Source of the DNA: Gnetum montanum
Lineage: Eukaryota > Streptophyta > Gnetopsida > Gnetales > Gnetaceae
Reading direction: 5' to 3'
NCBI GenBank assembly: GCA_015680685.1
Contig: MNCI01000972.1
Location: 221,573-285,572, forward strand
Length of the DNA stretch: 64,000 bases
Shown: piece by piece, positions 34,704 through 46,200 of the stretch
Layout of the letters: every line of letters starts with the position of its first letter
Position numbering within the stretch: the first letter of the stretch is position 1
The notes under the pieces: generated by a model
Told to the model about the DNA's origin: nothing
The model's database searches: none
The model's input: only the letters and a program-made list of their open reading frames with translations
Position numbers and translations under genes: made by a program

Positions 34704-35463
34704 AATATCATGGGATGTGTGCAACCTATAAATAAAACACTTAGGTGCATGAATCTTCATAACTTTTCACTCCAACCTTAGGTAGAATCTTGCAGTTTAT
34801 TTTCATAATTTTAGTGATAAAGTGAATGCTCGTAGTGTGGTGTAGAGTAGTTCTCCTGAATCTTTATTTGAGTAAAGTGTACTTGGGCACAGTTCATGTC
34901 TGGAAATAAAGATTAAGATTGCTTTTCACCATTGCAACATCCACTTAGTTTTATTGTTTTACTTAGCATAGTTTTTACTATTTTCTTAGTTTAATATTTT
35001 ACATTTCCAAGTATTTTACTTTACTTATTCATTAGTATAGTGGAATGAGTATGATTGGTTTTGAACATATAAGTGTAATCATTTGGTAATCCTAGTAGTG
35101 TTATGTTTTAGTTTTCCTTGTAGCATAATACTTAGTAATTCCAATAATAATTACATTAGCCCAAGACATGTATGGTAAGCTAGGATCATATGCTCATCAT
35201 TCTAGGCTATTTAGATTTACCTTCTTATTATCAGTTAGATTAAATAATTAATTTCTCCATTATTATTAAGATTAGCATAAGGTGAAAACAACATTAATTA
35301 TCATATGCCTTAATTTGGACTAAACCATATGTGACAAAGCTACCACTAGTCCAAGTGCGAAGATAGCGTCTTGTGAACAATGCTTAACAATTTAGATGCC
35401 ACAACAAGTCCCATCCATGGAATTTGATTGGATCATGGTGTAGGGGTACATGCTACCCATCAC

Positions 35464-37582
35464 TGTTGAACTAAGAACCATTGTTAATTATAATATGAAG
35501 AGACATACCAAAACACATAATGATGAGATCTATGATAAAATGAGATTTGATGAAATGTAAGGGAAAAAATTCTATCCATTTAGTAAAATATTCCATAGTA
35601 ATTAGAATAAATTGGTGGCTAGCAAATGAAGAAGGATTAATGGCATCAATGAGATCTAGACTCCATTTTTGAAAAGGTCATAGGATCTAAGACACACAAA
35701 GCTCTTGGAAGAAAGCATAAATAAGTCATACATGTATTAAACAAGTGTTTCATATTCTAACTAAGTCATAGACATCCTTAGCTAAGGTGGGTTACTAATA
35801 ACTTAGTGAAAGAACACATAAAGCCAAGGAACATGAATGTAAATGTCCACCATAAACTCTTGAGTGAACTTGCTCAAGAATGATCTTAGATTCAATAGGA
35901 TTAAGACATTATAACAGAACATGTGTAAAATAAAAGACATAGAATATCAAGGTCTATAATGTAAAAGTATCAACTATGGTTACCCAAAACATTCTTTTGA
36001 ACATGTGTCAAATTATTAGAAATTTCAACAATACTGAGATAATGGAGAATATTATCATGTTAAAAATTCCTATAATCTAAGTGTACAAGACTAACTAAAA
36101 TGTTCAAAAGTTATGTAATGGATGTTAAATGAATATATTAAACAAGTTGGTCATGCACAATGGATGGATTATCATGAATTGTGAAGGTTGCCAATGCATC
36201 AAAGAGCATATTCTTGGAACATGGAATATGATTCAAAGCATATATTAAAAATAAAGAGATAAGTTCCATATCCATATTTATATAAGGAACAAGGTGGAAT
36301 TCCTTATAGTCATATTCATCATTATGTTACTTTATGATGAGTTAAGCATCACCATATATAGTAACAACTTTAACTTTATGTTGTACAGCTAACGGAGGAT
36401 CATAGATTAATGATTCGTATTCAACTAGATTGTTAGTACAAGAAAAGTTGAATTTGTATACTTTATAAAGGATTTGCTTCATAAAAATAAAGAACAACAT
36501 CTAAGTCATGCTATCATGAAGTATGTGAATGACCCAGATTTGGAAGAGAAGATGAGATCAACTATGACTTAACCCTTGATAAAAGATTGAGAGTGATAAC
36601 AAAGATCAAACTCAATAAGAAATATTTTCCAATGAGTTAGCTAATTCAGAAGGTAATGTCTTCACTTCTTGAGGTTGAAAATAAGAGTCAAGAAGAAATT
36701 TTAAGCACTTGTATATTTAGTCATACAGTCTAAGAAAGAATGAGAGATTTAGTAGATGGGAAGATTAGCTTCATCCTTAGGACAATGATAAAGTATGATA
36801 GCCATAGAGTGGTCAAATTTGAAAAGATAAAGGTAAATATGTTGGCCAAATTTAGGAGAATTTAGGATTAGAAGAGTAATCAAAGATTACTTAATGGTAT
36901 TAAGGTTTTATGAAATTTCTCATCTAAGTGAAAGTGTGAGATTTATGAAGCAAATGTATGAATGGGTAAAGATGGTCTATTAGATTAGTGATAAAGTGAC
37001 AGATAGACTAAAGATGACATTGTAAGATATGCATTTCTTAAATGTTTTAAGGAGGTGGAAGATTCATGATAGCTTTGACCTTATCAAGGTCAATACTTAT
37101 GTCATCCTAAGATATAGGATAACCTAACATCTTACTTATAAGAACTTCAAATATGAATTTCTTAGGGTAAAACTAAAGGTTATACTTGTCACAATGAGTT
37201 AAGACTAGGTCTAGATAAACAATATGATCACTTACTAGAGTGGATTTAATGGTCAAATCATTAACATAATCATTAATAATCTTAAGCATTATGTTGCTAA
37301 AGATGAAAGTCATAGCACATTGGTAAGTGCATCTAACATTCTTGAGACTAAAGGGCACTTTTGTATAGAAAAATATACTCTAATGAGTCATGAATGTGAT
37401 GTATGGATGATGCTCTTGGTTTGTCTAGATTTCATTATATCCTAATGAACCACCCATAAAGGATAGAAGAACATGACATGTAGTTGAGTTTGTAAGTTGA
37501 TCAATGTTAGGTAAAGAAAAATCGTCCTTGGATGTAACTTTATTAAGATCACCATTCTTTTTTGGAACTAAAATCATGTAAG
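35464..37582 (-). pseudogene. RNase H and RT (palm to thumb) of gypsy element G
   Basis: In minus-strand order: an RT segment with KNGDLNKVTSKDDFSLPNID near 37540 and MPFSLKNVRCTYQCAMTFIF from 37358. IINDYVNDLTIKS follows, where YVDDL has become YVNDL, so a catalytic Asp is lost. A thumb block with KMLGYPIS lies near 37110. Near 36420 CTNNLVEYESLIY matches RNase H (family C-T-N-N-x-A-E-Y-E-A-L). The region between integrase and RNase H is heavily decayed. The frame is interrupted at 37587 by element C and resumes at 44734. Confidence 0.75.
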
Positions 37583-37587
37583 AAACC

Positions 37588-38400
37588 TGATGAGTGGCGA
37601 GGTACCCCTACACTCAACCATACGAATACGAGCGTAACATGCACGATCTGGTCGAACTCTACAAACTAAGTGCCTACATGCCTCATGGAACACTTAAGGT
37701 TACTTATTTGTTGTCTTCCAAGACTTACTTGTAGTTGTCATGGTGTATGGTTAAGTAAGTCTAAGGTATATGATTTTTATAGTTTTTATGTTTTATCTCC
37801 TATGCGAGTGAGGTGAAGGGTTGAAGAGACTAATTACTAACTCTAACTAACTAACTAAGTCTAAATTAACCTAGCATCAGCATCTTTTCCCACTTACCAT
37901 ACACACCCACCCTGAACCAATGCAACTGTGGTTACCAAACGCTAATCGTTGTTGGGATCACCACGTGTAACGCAAATGCTCGAAGTGGTTGTACTGAGGC
38001 GCTTAACTAGGAGAGAAGGGTTGAGAAAGATTTAATTCCTAATAAAGCATTTAAATAACATATAATAAATAATAGTAAATAAAATCCTAATTAGCCTATT
38101 CCATGCACTACAAGGTTTATCCAAGAAGCTCATCTTTATTGCCATACACAAACTTGTGTTTAGGTACAATGTTTGCTCGAATAAAGATCCGTTCACTTTA
38201 GGACTCCTACTGCAGGCACATGGGAAATATTCTATCTCTAGAGTGATCAAACTGCTAGATTTTCCCTACAGTCTAGGCCTAGATGAGGAAACAAGGAAGA
38301 TCCACCTCTTATTTATAGATATGACAACGCATCGCGATATCGCGTATGCGATATCGCAAGGGATGCGATATCGCAGCCTATGCGATATCATGTCTCATCA
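37588..38400 (-). repeat. 3' LTR of element C
   Basis: TGATGAGTGGCGAGG to GTCTCATCA, 813 bases, next to TACCCCCATGACTAAATGA. In the sense direction it opens with GCGATATCGC palindromes (38332-38390), then the TATA box (complement of 38310-38317). Confidence 0.85.
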
Positions 38401-38765
38401 TACCCCCATGACTAAATGAAAACTCATCCTTGATTTCCTTACAATAATATTGGGAAGGTATGGGATTATTGAATCAAAATAAAACTAATGGGATGACATG
38501 TGAACGGATCATCATTATAAGACATAAAAAAATTGGTGTTCATGACAACAAGGGTGAACACCTTATTATATTGACATCAGGCCTCATTTGGCAGCTTGAG
38601 AGAAAGAGAGAGAGAAAGAAGTGTCACTGCTACCAACACTAAGATTGTGCCTTTCATTATTCATCGGTTAGCGCACCATTGGTCTTGCTCCTTGCATAGC
38701 TACTTCAACGTTGCTCCATTCGAAGTGTTCCTTCCAGATCCAGTCCATTGTTGTATAATTATCAT
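38401..38765 (-). pseudogene. Vestigial ORF3 and 3' end of element C
   Basis: ATG at 38765 follows GTTGTGTGTAG with TTGCTAAC upstream as branch point. It opens MIIIQQWTGSGRNTS and soon stops; a shifted frame resembles the start of the B vestige. The rest equals the 3' region of B and F up to the polypurine tract. Confidence 0.45.
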
Positions 38766-38767
38766 CT

Positions 38768-40126
38768 ACACACAACACAATCTTATGTTAGCAAGGGTAA
38801 ATTAATTATCATGTAATTAATACCTTGCTTTGGTGTAGGTCCATTGGCTAGGTTGTGGTATGGATGATTGCAGGTCTAGAGATGTATTAATGGTGACTAC
38901 CGAAGGTGTAGGGGTCAAAAAAAATTGAGGCTAGGAGAAAATCGAAAAAATTGGGCCCCATACCCCCATGACTAATTGTAAACCTCCAGTAGTGTTAGAA
39001 TGGAGAAAGAAAAGGAATAAGAAAGATGAGGAAAAAGAGACAACTATAGCATTGATGAAATGGATGTCAAGATGAAAATGAACAAAATAAAATTAATTGC
39101 AAAAATGTTAAGGAAAATAAGTTAACTGGTGCATCAAATAGGAATGTCAGTGGGTCCTCCCCAAAGCAAGCTCATGCCCTTAGTGCCCTGACAAAACCAC
39201 ATTCAAAGAGTCCGTAGGCTCTGGGAATGTCATTTGGAACAAGAGTTAAAGTCTTAACCGCAAGAATTTACCAAAAAGAAAACAATGCATCAACCAAAAT
39301 ATACACTAATGATACAACTGGTAATGAGGTGATCAATGGAGAGAAGGATGGAAAGAAGAGAATGGAATAGAGTCTCAAGAACAAGGTGGTGTACAGCCCC
39401 TTGTGTAGTTCATGATTAATGTGACTTAGCAAATCCCATTTCAATTCTGGCCTCAAACCAACTGCATCTAGTGACTTCACGTTAATAAACTTGGCCAATC
39501 CATCCACTTGAAGTAACAAGAATGCCACTCCAGGAGCTACCACCATTCCAACGAAACAAATGAGGAGAGAATGGGAAGTGAGAAGGGCCTTAGTTAGAGG
39601 GAACCTTTTATTTGAGTTCCATAACCAGTGCTTGTAGCCCAAGGGATTATTTTTTCTAAGGGGTATGCTCTGAATTCTCAATTTGTTTTTTTTTTATGTT
39701 TTGTGTTTTGTGTTTTTATGCATGAGAAGCACACCATGCAAAGACTTCTTCTTTTTATTGACTTAGCTTCTAATAATTGGGTAACGTTGAAGCAACAAGA
39801 AAACTCAAGAAGAAAATATTGAAGCACCCAAGAGAATGGCCAACACAAATGCATCAAGTTCCCTTGAAGTCACACCCTTTTCAATCCTTGAGTCCTTCCT
39901 TAGTTTGAGAAATGCCCAGTCATCGATTCATTAAAGTTCTTATTAGAAAGGGACTGTACATTTCAAAGCCGAGAGAGACCATAGAAACTAGTGGATGAAT
40001 GGATGAAGTGAACTCATTGCCTACTATATCAAAAGAACATACCTTAGTATCAACATCATGACTTAAGGGTAAAAACCAAACATTGGCAATCAATATGAAA
40101 ACAGTTCATACCATCATGAAGAACAC
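38768..40126 (-). other. Conserved non-coding spacer of element C
   Basis: No supported gene. It contains the PPT-like CATACCCCCATGACTAATTG near 38958, AGTGGGTCCTCCCCAAAGCA near 39150 and GGGAAGTGAGAAGGGCCTTA near 39576. The 137-codon minus ORF at 39681-39268 spans this block but is not kept in the other copies. Confidence 0.55.
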
Positions 40127-40405
40127 TTATTGGGTGACAAACTTACAAGGTGGATCACACGCACACACACACACACAAAAGGAAAAGGTATAATGATGAT
40201 GTAAAACAAAAATAAGAAAAGTTAAAGAAATTTGTAAAATAAAAATGTGTAAGAAAAAAACATGTAAAACAAAAATGTGTAAAACAAAAACATGGAAAAC
40301 AAAAATGTGTAAAACAAAAACTTGTAAAACAAAAACATTGTAAAATGAAAAATTAAAAAGAACTGAGGCCCCCAAATGATTAGCATAGGTGGCCATCTCC
40401 CCCAT
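40127..40405 (-). other. Short hydrophobic ORF downstream of protease (C)
   Basis: 92 codons starting MGEMATYANHLGASVLFNFS and continuing as repeated FVLHIFVFHVF units, then a Cys/Val-rich tail. It covers the A-rich minisatellite (40203-40350). B and F share start and position. Confidence 0.3.
40203..40350. repeat. A-rich minisatellite in element C
   Basis: Tandem 15-17-base units of the type TGTAAAACAAAAACA and TGTAAAACAAAAATG, about nine copies with small variation. B and F have shorter, less regular A-rich tracts at the same place. Confidence 0.7.
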
Positions 40406-40439
40406 GATTGAGTTGCAAGGGAGAGATCCAAAATAATGA

Positions 40440-41291
40440 ACGCCTATTTGAATTTCCTAGAAGTGTCCAACTTCTCCCCACTGATGTTCGCAGATTAAGG
40501 GGTGGAAGTCGACGACGCTCATATTCCAATGTGTCTATGCCCTTGTTGTTAGCATGAGTTGTTTCCTTAGTTCGTTCCATACATATTGGGTTGCTCTTTC
40601 TAGTAGCTATCAACCACGGGGTGTCCACTACTAGTGTGGTTGCTACATACAGACACCTTTGAATTTTTGTTTCTTGGGCACATCGATTACATGGAAGAGA
40701 TGCTGAACATTCTTCCATGTCATCACCCTCTGAGTCACTGTATGTGATGCATAGAACTTTCTTCTTCTTGATCATTTCATAAATTTTTATCTTATATGTC
40801 TCCAAGGAAAGATCACGGATCCCTAGGTACGCATCTACTGTACTCAGCCATGGCCTTCCCATTATAATTGGAAGGTCCCCTTCGTTGATGTTAACTTCAA
40901 TCACTAGGAAATCGACTGGGTAGGACCAACCACACACAGTTGTAACAATATCCTCCACTGATCCCAAGGGAATGGTGATGGACTGATTTTCCAGCTCCAG
41001 TTGAATGTTTCTCTTCTTAAGTTGGGGTAGGTTCCAGGCTTGATACATCTCTCGTCAAATTAGGTTGACTCCGAAACCTGAGTCAAGAAGAGCCTTATGT
41101 GGTTTGTTCCCAGTGATTTGTAAATAGATTAAGGGACTCCCAGGGTTAGATAGTTTCCTGGGAAGGTGGCCTACCTTGATCCTGTCGGTTACGGTATGCG
41201 TTAACATAACCGTATGCGTTGAGCTCTGTTTTTGGACTGAAGGGAGTACTAAAGCTCTATGAGTTAGAGGAGTGATCATAGAATCAACCAC
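40440..41291 (-). pseudogene. Aspartic protease of element C
   Basis: KALLDSGFGVNLI near 41060 holds the catalytic D-S-G. From 41048 a 222-codon frame reads MYQAWNLPQLKKRNIQLELE and later LPIIMGRPWLSTVDAYLGI, the protease flap and C-terminal G-R-P-W-L block, then an acidic linker (YSDSEGDDMEE). It ends by running straight into the 3' region (FWISPLQLNHGGDGHLC). In F similar residues follow the integrase end, so this marks the deletion of the rest of pol. One stop at 41054 separates the two parts. Confidence 0.75.
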
Positions 41292-43730
41292 TTATTGTTG
41301 TGAGAGATTGTCTAGGCTTCTAGTTCTAAAGAAAGGTCTTCTCCTTTTACAGTTATCAGAACTAGTAGTGGGTTGAATGTTTATGGCTCTCATAGCATGG
41401 CATTGCTGTGGTTGAGTAGTGAGTTCCCCTTGCATTGTTGAATCAGGAGATGTTATGGGAACTACCGGTGGAAGAGGTGTGGATGGATTTGGAGGATGGT
41501 AAGTATGTGGGATGCCTCCTAGAGGATAAGGAGTCCTCCTAAAGTACTCCTGAACTTGGTAGTGACGTTGGGGATTTGTGTGACCCATAGAATTACTTGG
41601 AGAAATTGGCTGTTGCACATAATAACCATAAGGATCGGGTTGTCGGTAAGGGTACTATTTTTTTGATGGTGGCATCTCCCATGATTGTGGATATTGCCAC
41701 TGCTGATGCTATCCAATGGGATGTGGTGGAGTTCCACTTAGATAATATGGTGATGGTTGGTGGAACTGTCTTGGGTTACCGTGGGGATAAGGTAACCTTT
41801 GAGGTATCTACCGTTGGTTGAGTCTTAGGTTAAGTGCATACACCCCATAATCCTGTAGATGTGAGATGATTGGACAACATCCCTTAAGATGGTCATAGTG
41901 GCAAATCTCACATCCATCATCATCATCTGTGTCTGAGTCCACAACCTCATTGAAGATGTTTATTTTTCCCTTACCCTTATCACGTGCAGGGCCTGAATCT
42001 CTTCTCTTTGTCTTGTTCTTGTCACTACCTCGTTCCTCCTTAGACTCCTCTACTATTTTTAGGATAGTTTTAAGTTTAGAGTCTAAGGAATCCCACAATT
42101 GATCCACCTTAGTCGATAATTTTGTTGCTAACTTCTAGATCGACAAGGTTTTTCTGTTCACCAACTCTTCAACTGGTGACTCATCCTCTTCATTGCAAAA
42201 TTTCACTCCCTTCTTTCGAAGAGAGGGGTCATGGTTGTATTCTTCCACACTTTCCCTTTTTTGTAGCTCCCCTTCTTATTTTTCTACTTGTTCCAACAAG
42301 CAATGTCTCTCATGGGATCTAAGTTCTAATAATCGCCCTTGGGCATAAGTCCCAAGGGTTCTCCTAGTCTCATACCTTAGCCCATCTATGATGTGGTGGA
42401 GTTGATCCCACTGTGCATAACCATGGCCCGGGCAATGATGTAACAATGCATAGTAGTAGCCCATGGTAGCATCCAAGGGTTCATGAATACCTTGCTTCCA
42501 TCCTTGGATCTTCTTATGCAAGTTAGACACTCTGGAGTACGTTTGATACTTATCGTTGAAGAGTTCTAACATTGTACTCCACCTCCTAATGGTTTCTGGT
42601 TCTAAGGACTGGTACCAACTCTCTGCTTCCTTCATGAGTATCCTGGGAAACAACTTTAGTTTTTGCCACTTGTTTTCAATGTTTTGCAAGGTGCAGGCAT
42701 CGTGGAATGCCTATAAATGATGCTGTGGATTAGCATTGTATCCCCCCTCAAAGCGTGGGATATTGTTCATGTCTAAGCGCTTGATCCGACTATCTTTTAA
42801 ATGCCTTGTGGGTATTCTTATTGCCTTCGTTATATCAAGCATACTTTGGGTTGCAAGTAGGGGCTCATCATGATCATCTCTTTCATGACACCTGTGATGT
42901 CTTTGATGTTCCCTACTTTCCCTTCGTTCATGCCGTTGTCCTCTCTCTCGAGTCTCTCGTCAAGGTCTTTCATTTTGCCTACCTCTATCCTCACTATTCT
43001 TCTCTTCATGATTGCACCCTAATGTGGAAGAAGAGGGTGAGTGATGTGAAGAAGGCGAAGAAGAAGGAGAACCATCACCATGACGATGTTTCTTGCCTTC
43101 TCTTTGGTGACTTCAACCCTGACCGTGATGACGATCTGAGTGCCCGTCCTTGTCATTTTTTATTGTTCCCTCCATAAATAGTTGGTGTTCACGAGGATCA
43201 TAACTAGGGTTATGTATCATGTATTGTAGGTTTTGCTACCTCACCTCCTCACTTTCGTTAGGAGGGGGAACATCCTTTGATAGAGAACTGGTTATAAGTG
43301 GTTCTCCATCTCCAATTTCACTTAGGACATGGGAGACCTCCTTGCCCTTCAATAGTGTATGTTGGCTCTCTTTCCTTGAGTCCCTCATACATTATAAAGC
43401 TATGGGATGGTAATCCCTCACATCAAAATTTTCCGCAACATATTTAGCATAGAGCTGAGTCATGCTGATCCATGCCAAAGCACGAAGGAGCATGTTGGGG
43501 ACTGCACGATCTGGAGGTAACACTATGTTACCTTGCAAATATCTCAAGTGCATCTGTTCATCTTGATGGAAGATAAAAGTAAAATTGGAAATATACTCAT
43601 CAGGATGAGTATATTCCACCCTATATTGCTAAGGAACTAGCAGATTTAGGTTATGTGTTTTTGATTGCTGACTGTTCTTTGTATTAACCCTAGGTGGTGA
43701 GTTGCTCTTATGAGAAGAAGAAGAAGACAT
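41292..43730 (-). pseudogene. gag: gag of element C
   Basis: The start ATG at 43730 opens MSSSSSHKSNSPPRVNTKNS. Next come an acidic block (EYTHPDEYISNFTFIFHQDE), a charged Arg/His/Ser stretch near 43050-42880, and the capsid core at 42689-42276 (LFPRILMKEAESWYQSLEPE, YQTYSRVSNLHKKIQGWKQG). A coiled segment with the knuckle CEICHYDHLKGCC (C-x2-C-x3-H-x4-C) lies near 41900. A Pro/Gln-rich tail (41618-41292) follows. It has several stops and frameshifts but the longest readable gag of the window. Confidence 0.8.
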
Positions 43731-43857
43731 TATGTCTTATCGCAGTGTGCTGATTTTACTGTTATATAATTTTTTCGTTTGACTAACCCTAAGGTTCGTT
43801 TAAGCTCCCAACGATGTGATTGATATCCTATGTTCTACTTAGTGCACAAACACTTAG

Positions 43858-43875
43858 TCCCCGACAACGGTGCCA
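43858..43875 (-). other. Primer-binding site of element C (tRNA-Asp type)
   Basis: The minus strand TGGCACCGTTGTCGGGGA differs from the tRNA-Asp complement by two C-to-T or G-to-A transitions. It lies one base inside the LTR end. Confidence 0.75.
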
Positions 43876-43876
43876 A

Positions 43877-44728
43877 TGATGAGTGGCGAGGTACCCCTAC
43901 ACTCAACCATATGAATACAAGTATAACACACGTGATCCAGTCAAACTCTATAGACTAAGTGCCTACACACCTTATGAAATACTTAAGGTTAATTATTCGT
44001 TGTCTTCCCAGACTTGTAGTTGTCATGGTGTATGGTTAAGTAAGTCTGAGGTATATGATTTTTATAGTTTTTATGTTTTATCTCCTATGCTAGTGAGGTG
44101 AAGGGTTGAAGAGACTAATTACTAACTCTAACTAACTAACTAAGTCTAAATTAACCTAGCGTCAGCATCCGTTCCCACTTACCGTACACACCTTGAACTG
44201 ATGCAACCATGGCTACCAAACGCTAATCGTTGCTAAGATCACCATGTGTAATGCACGTGCTCGAAGTGGTCGTACTAAGGCACTTAACTAGGAGAGAAGG
44301 GTTGAGAAAGATTTAATTCCTAATAAAGCATTTAAATAACAGATAATAAATAATAGTAAATAAAATCCTAATTAGCCTATTCCATGCACTGCAAGGTTTA
44401 CCCAAGAAGCTTGTCTTTATTGTTGTACACAAACTTGTGTTCAGGTACAATGTTTGCTTGAATAAAGATCCATTCATTTTAGGACCCCTATTGTAGGCAC
44501 ATGTAAAATATTCTATCTCTAGAGTGATCAAACTGCTAGAGTTTCCCTATGGTCTAGGCCTAGATGAGAAAAGAAGGGAGATCCGCCTCTTATTTATAGA
44601 TATGATGGCGCACCGCGATATCGCATACGCAATATTGCAGGGGACGACGCGATATTGCACACGCGATATTGCGAGGGATGAGATATCACGACACGATATC
44701 ATGGCCTATGTGATATGGTGTCTCATCA
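43877..44728 (-). repeat. 5' LTR of element C
   Basis: TGATGAGTGGCGAGG to GTCTCATCA, 852 bases. It is nearly collinear with 37588-38400 but its GCGATATTGC array (44614-44715) is about 40 bases longer. Confidence 0.85.
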
Positions 44729-44733
44729 AAACC

Positions 44734-46200
44734 CAATTGAAATAGTCAACAACATGAATGAAGAAAGCATTGCAAAGTTTAGTAATCTCTACTTTTATAG
44801 CTAGACAATAACTTGATGAATTTTTCTAACCTTTTGTTTAATAGGTTTAGAACATTCCTCTCAAATTATGTTATGTTACAAAAATTTTTGATCAAGACTA
44901 GGCATGTCACTATATCCCCATGAAAAATTAGTTAAATGTTTTTGAAGGTGATGAGACGCGATTTACACTAGGCCGCGATATCGCGTACGCAATATCACGG
45001 CCGACGCGATATCGCGTACGCGATATCACGGCCGACGCGATATCGCGTCCCGCTGCCATTTCTATAAATAAGAGGCGGCACTCCCTTCATTTCCCAATCC
45101 TGGCTAGTGTAGCGAAGCTCTGGCAGATTGATCACTCCAGAGTTAGAATTTTTCCCCATGTGCCCGCAGTAGGAGTCCTAGAGTGAACGGCTCTTTATTC
45201 GAGCAGCTTGTAACCTGAACCCAAGTTGTGTACGGCAATAAAGACGAACTTGTTTGGATAAACCTTGCAGCACGTGGTTTCATTTATTGCTTTATTTCCT
45301 GCTTTCCTAGTGCGTTCAAGTACGACTTGATTACGAGCGTCTACGGACGTGTACGGCTAGTCAAGGAATCGGCTGCTTGACGCAATGCATGAGTACGACT
45401 CAATTACGAGCATTGGATGCTTGGTAACCCAGTAGCGTATTCCAGGATTCTGCGCTTGGTAACTCCCGGGTCTAATGTGTACGGCTAGTTGAGGAATCGG
45501 CTGCTCATTGCTAGGCTAGATCGTGTGATAAGTACGACTTAGTTACGAGCACCCACGGGTGTGTACGGCTGGCTAAGGAATCGGCTGCTTATCACACGTA
45601 GGCTAAATAGGTGCCTCAGTACGACCACTTCGAGCACTTGCGTTACGTGTGGCGATCCCAGTAACGATTAGCGTTTGGTAAGCTGCAGTTGCATAGTTCA
45701 GGGTGTGTCCGGTAAGTGGGAACGGATGCTGACGCTAGTTAATTTAGACTTAGATCTTAGTTAGAGTTAGTTTAGCTTTCTCAACCCTTTCTCCTGGTAG
45801 CATAGAAGATAAGCCAAAAATACCAAAAAAATCACATACCTCAAACTTGCTTAACCATACACCATGACACATACAAGCAAGCCTGGGAAGACAACGAACG
45901 ATTAACCCCAAGTGTTTCTTGTGGCGTTAAGGCATTTAGTCTGCGGAGTTCGACCGGATCATGCGTGCACGCTCGTATTCGTATGGTGGAGTGTAGGGGT
46001 ATCTCGCCACTCATCAGAAGGGTTACTAAAATGGCTTTCTTAAGATCTTAGGAAAGAAAGGTACTAAGTTGGAATATTTGTTCTTCGCCTTTGTTATTAT
46101 TATTGAATATGGTCATATGAGCTAAATAACCATTTATTAGAGATGGCTCTCAATCAAGGAAAGAGAGATTAGACTAAGAAAATATATCATACTCACTGAT
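44734..46200 (-). pseudogene. RT N-terminal part of gypsy element G, split by solo LTR D
   Basis: In minus-strand frames, NFSWGYSDMPSLDQKFL near 44920 matches the F-x-W-S-Y-x-D-M-P-G-L-D block that opens the RT of Tat-type elements, and SKPIKQKVRKIHQ near 44850 matches the K-Q-K-x-R-x-x-x-P block. Solo LTR D (44949-46016) interrupts it; the frame goes on from 46022. Stops throughout. Confidence 0.6.
44949..46016 (+). repeat. Solo LTR D (sense +), CpG-rich
   Basis: TGATGAGACGCGATT to CTCGCCACTCATCA, 1068 bases, with an exact target duplication GAAGG (44944-44948 and 46017-46021). It opens with two and a half copies of a roughly 31-base unit made of GCGATATCGCG and CGTACGCGATATCACGGC (44971-45050), then TATAAATA at 45063-45070. 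It keeps far more CpG than any other LTR here, so it is probably the youngest or least methylated copy, and it shows what the decayed arrays once were. Confidence 0.85.

Larger units (their letters stand above)
26181..35463 (+). repeat. Solo LTR S (sense +), split by element B
   Basis: The left part, 26181-26390, starts TGATGAATCAACAG. It carries an array of short repeats of the type GATGCTATGTCATAGATGC. The right part, 34709-35463, has a TATA box at 34727-34734 and ends GTGTAGGGGTACATGCTACCCATCA. Together they make one LTR of the family in the opposite orientation to B. The flanks CTCTT (before 26181) and CTGTT (after 35463) are a probable target duplication in the integrase of G. Element B entered the array. 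Confidence 0.65.
37588..44728 (-). mobile_element. Athila-like element C, gag-protease only
   Basis: The LTRs are 37588-38400 and 43877-44728, with an exact 5-base target duplication AAACC (37583-37587 and 44729-44733) inside the RT of G. Minus-strand order: LTR, primer site, gag, protease, short hydrophobic ORF, spacer, vestigial ORF3, polypurine tract, LTR. RT, RNase H and integrase are completely deleted. Confidence 0.85.

Noticed and set aside
39268-39681. 137-codon minus-strand ORF in the spacer of C
   Set aside because: The spacer is conserved as DNA but this frame is broken in B, F and R1; no motif.
40203-40350. Regularly spaced repeats resembling a CRISPR array
   Set aside because: Units are contiguous low-complexity A-rich tandem repeats without spacers, in a plant genome.
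37588-46016. LTRs of C and D in opposite orientation could be taken as terminal inverted repeats of a DNA transposon
   Set aside because: Each has its own exact 5-base target duplication (AAACC, GAAGG), so they are separate LTR insertions.
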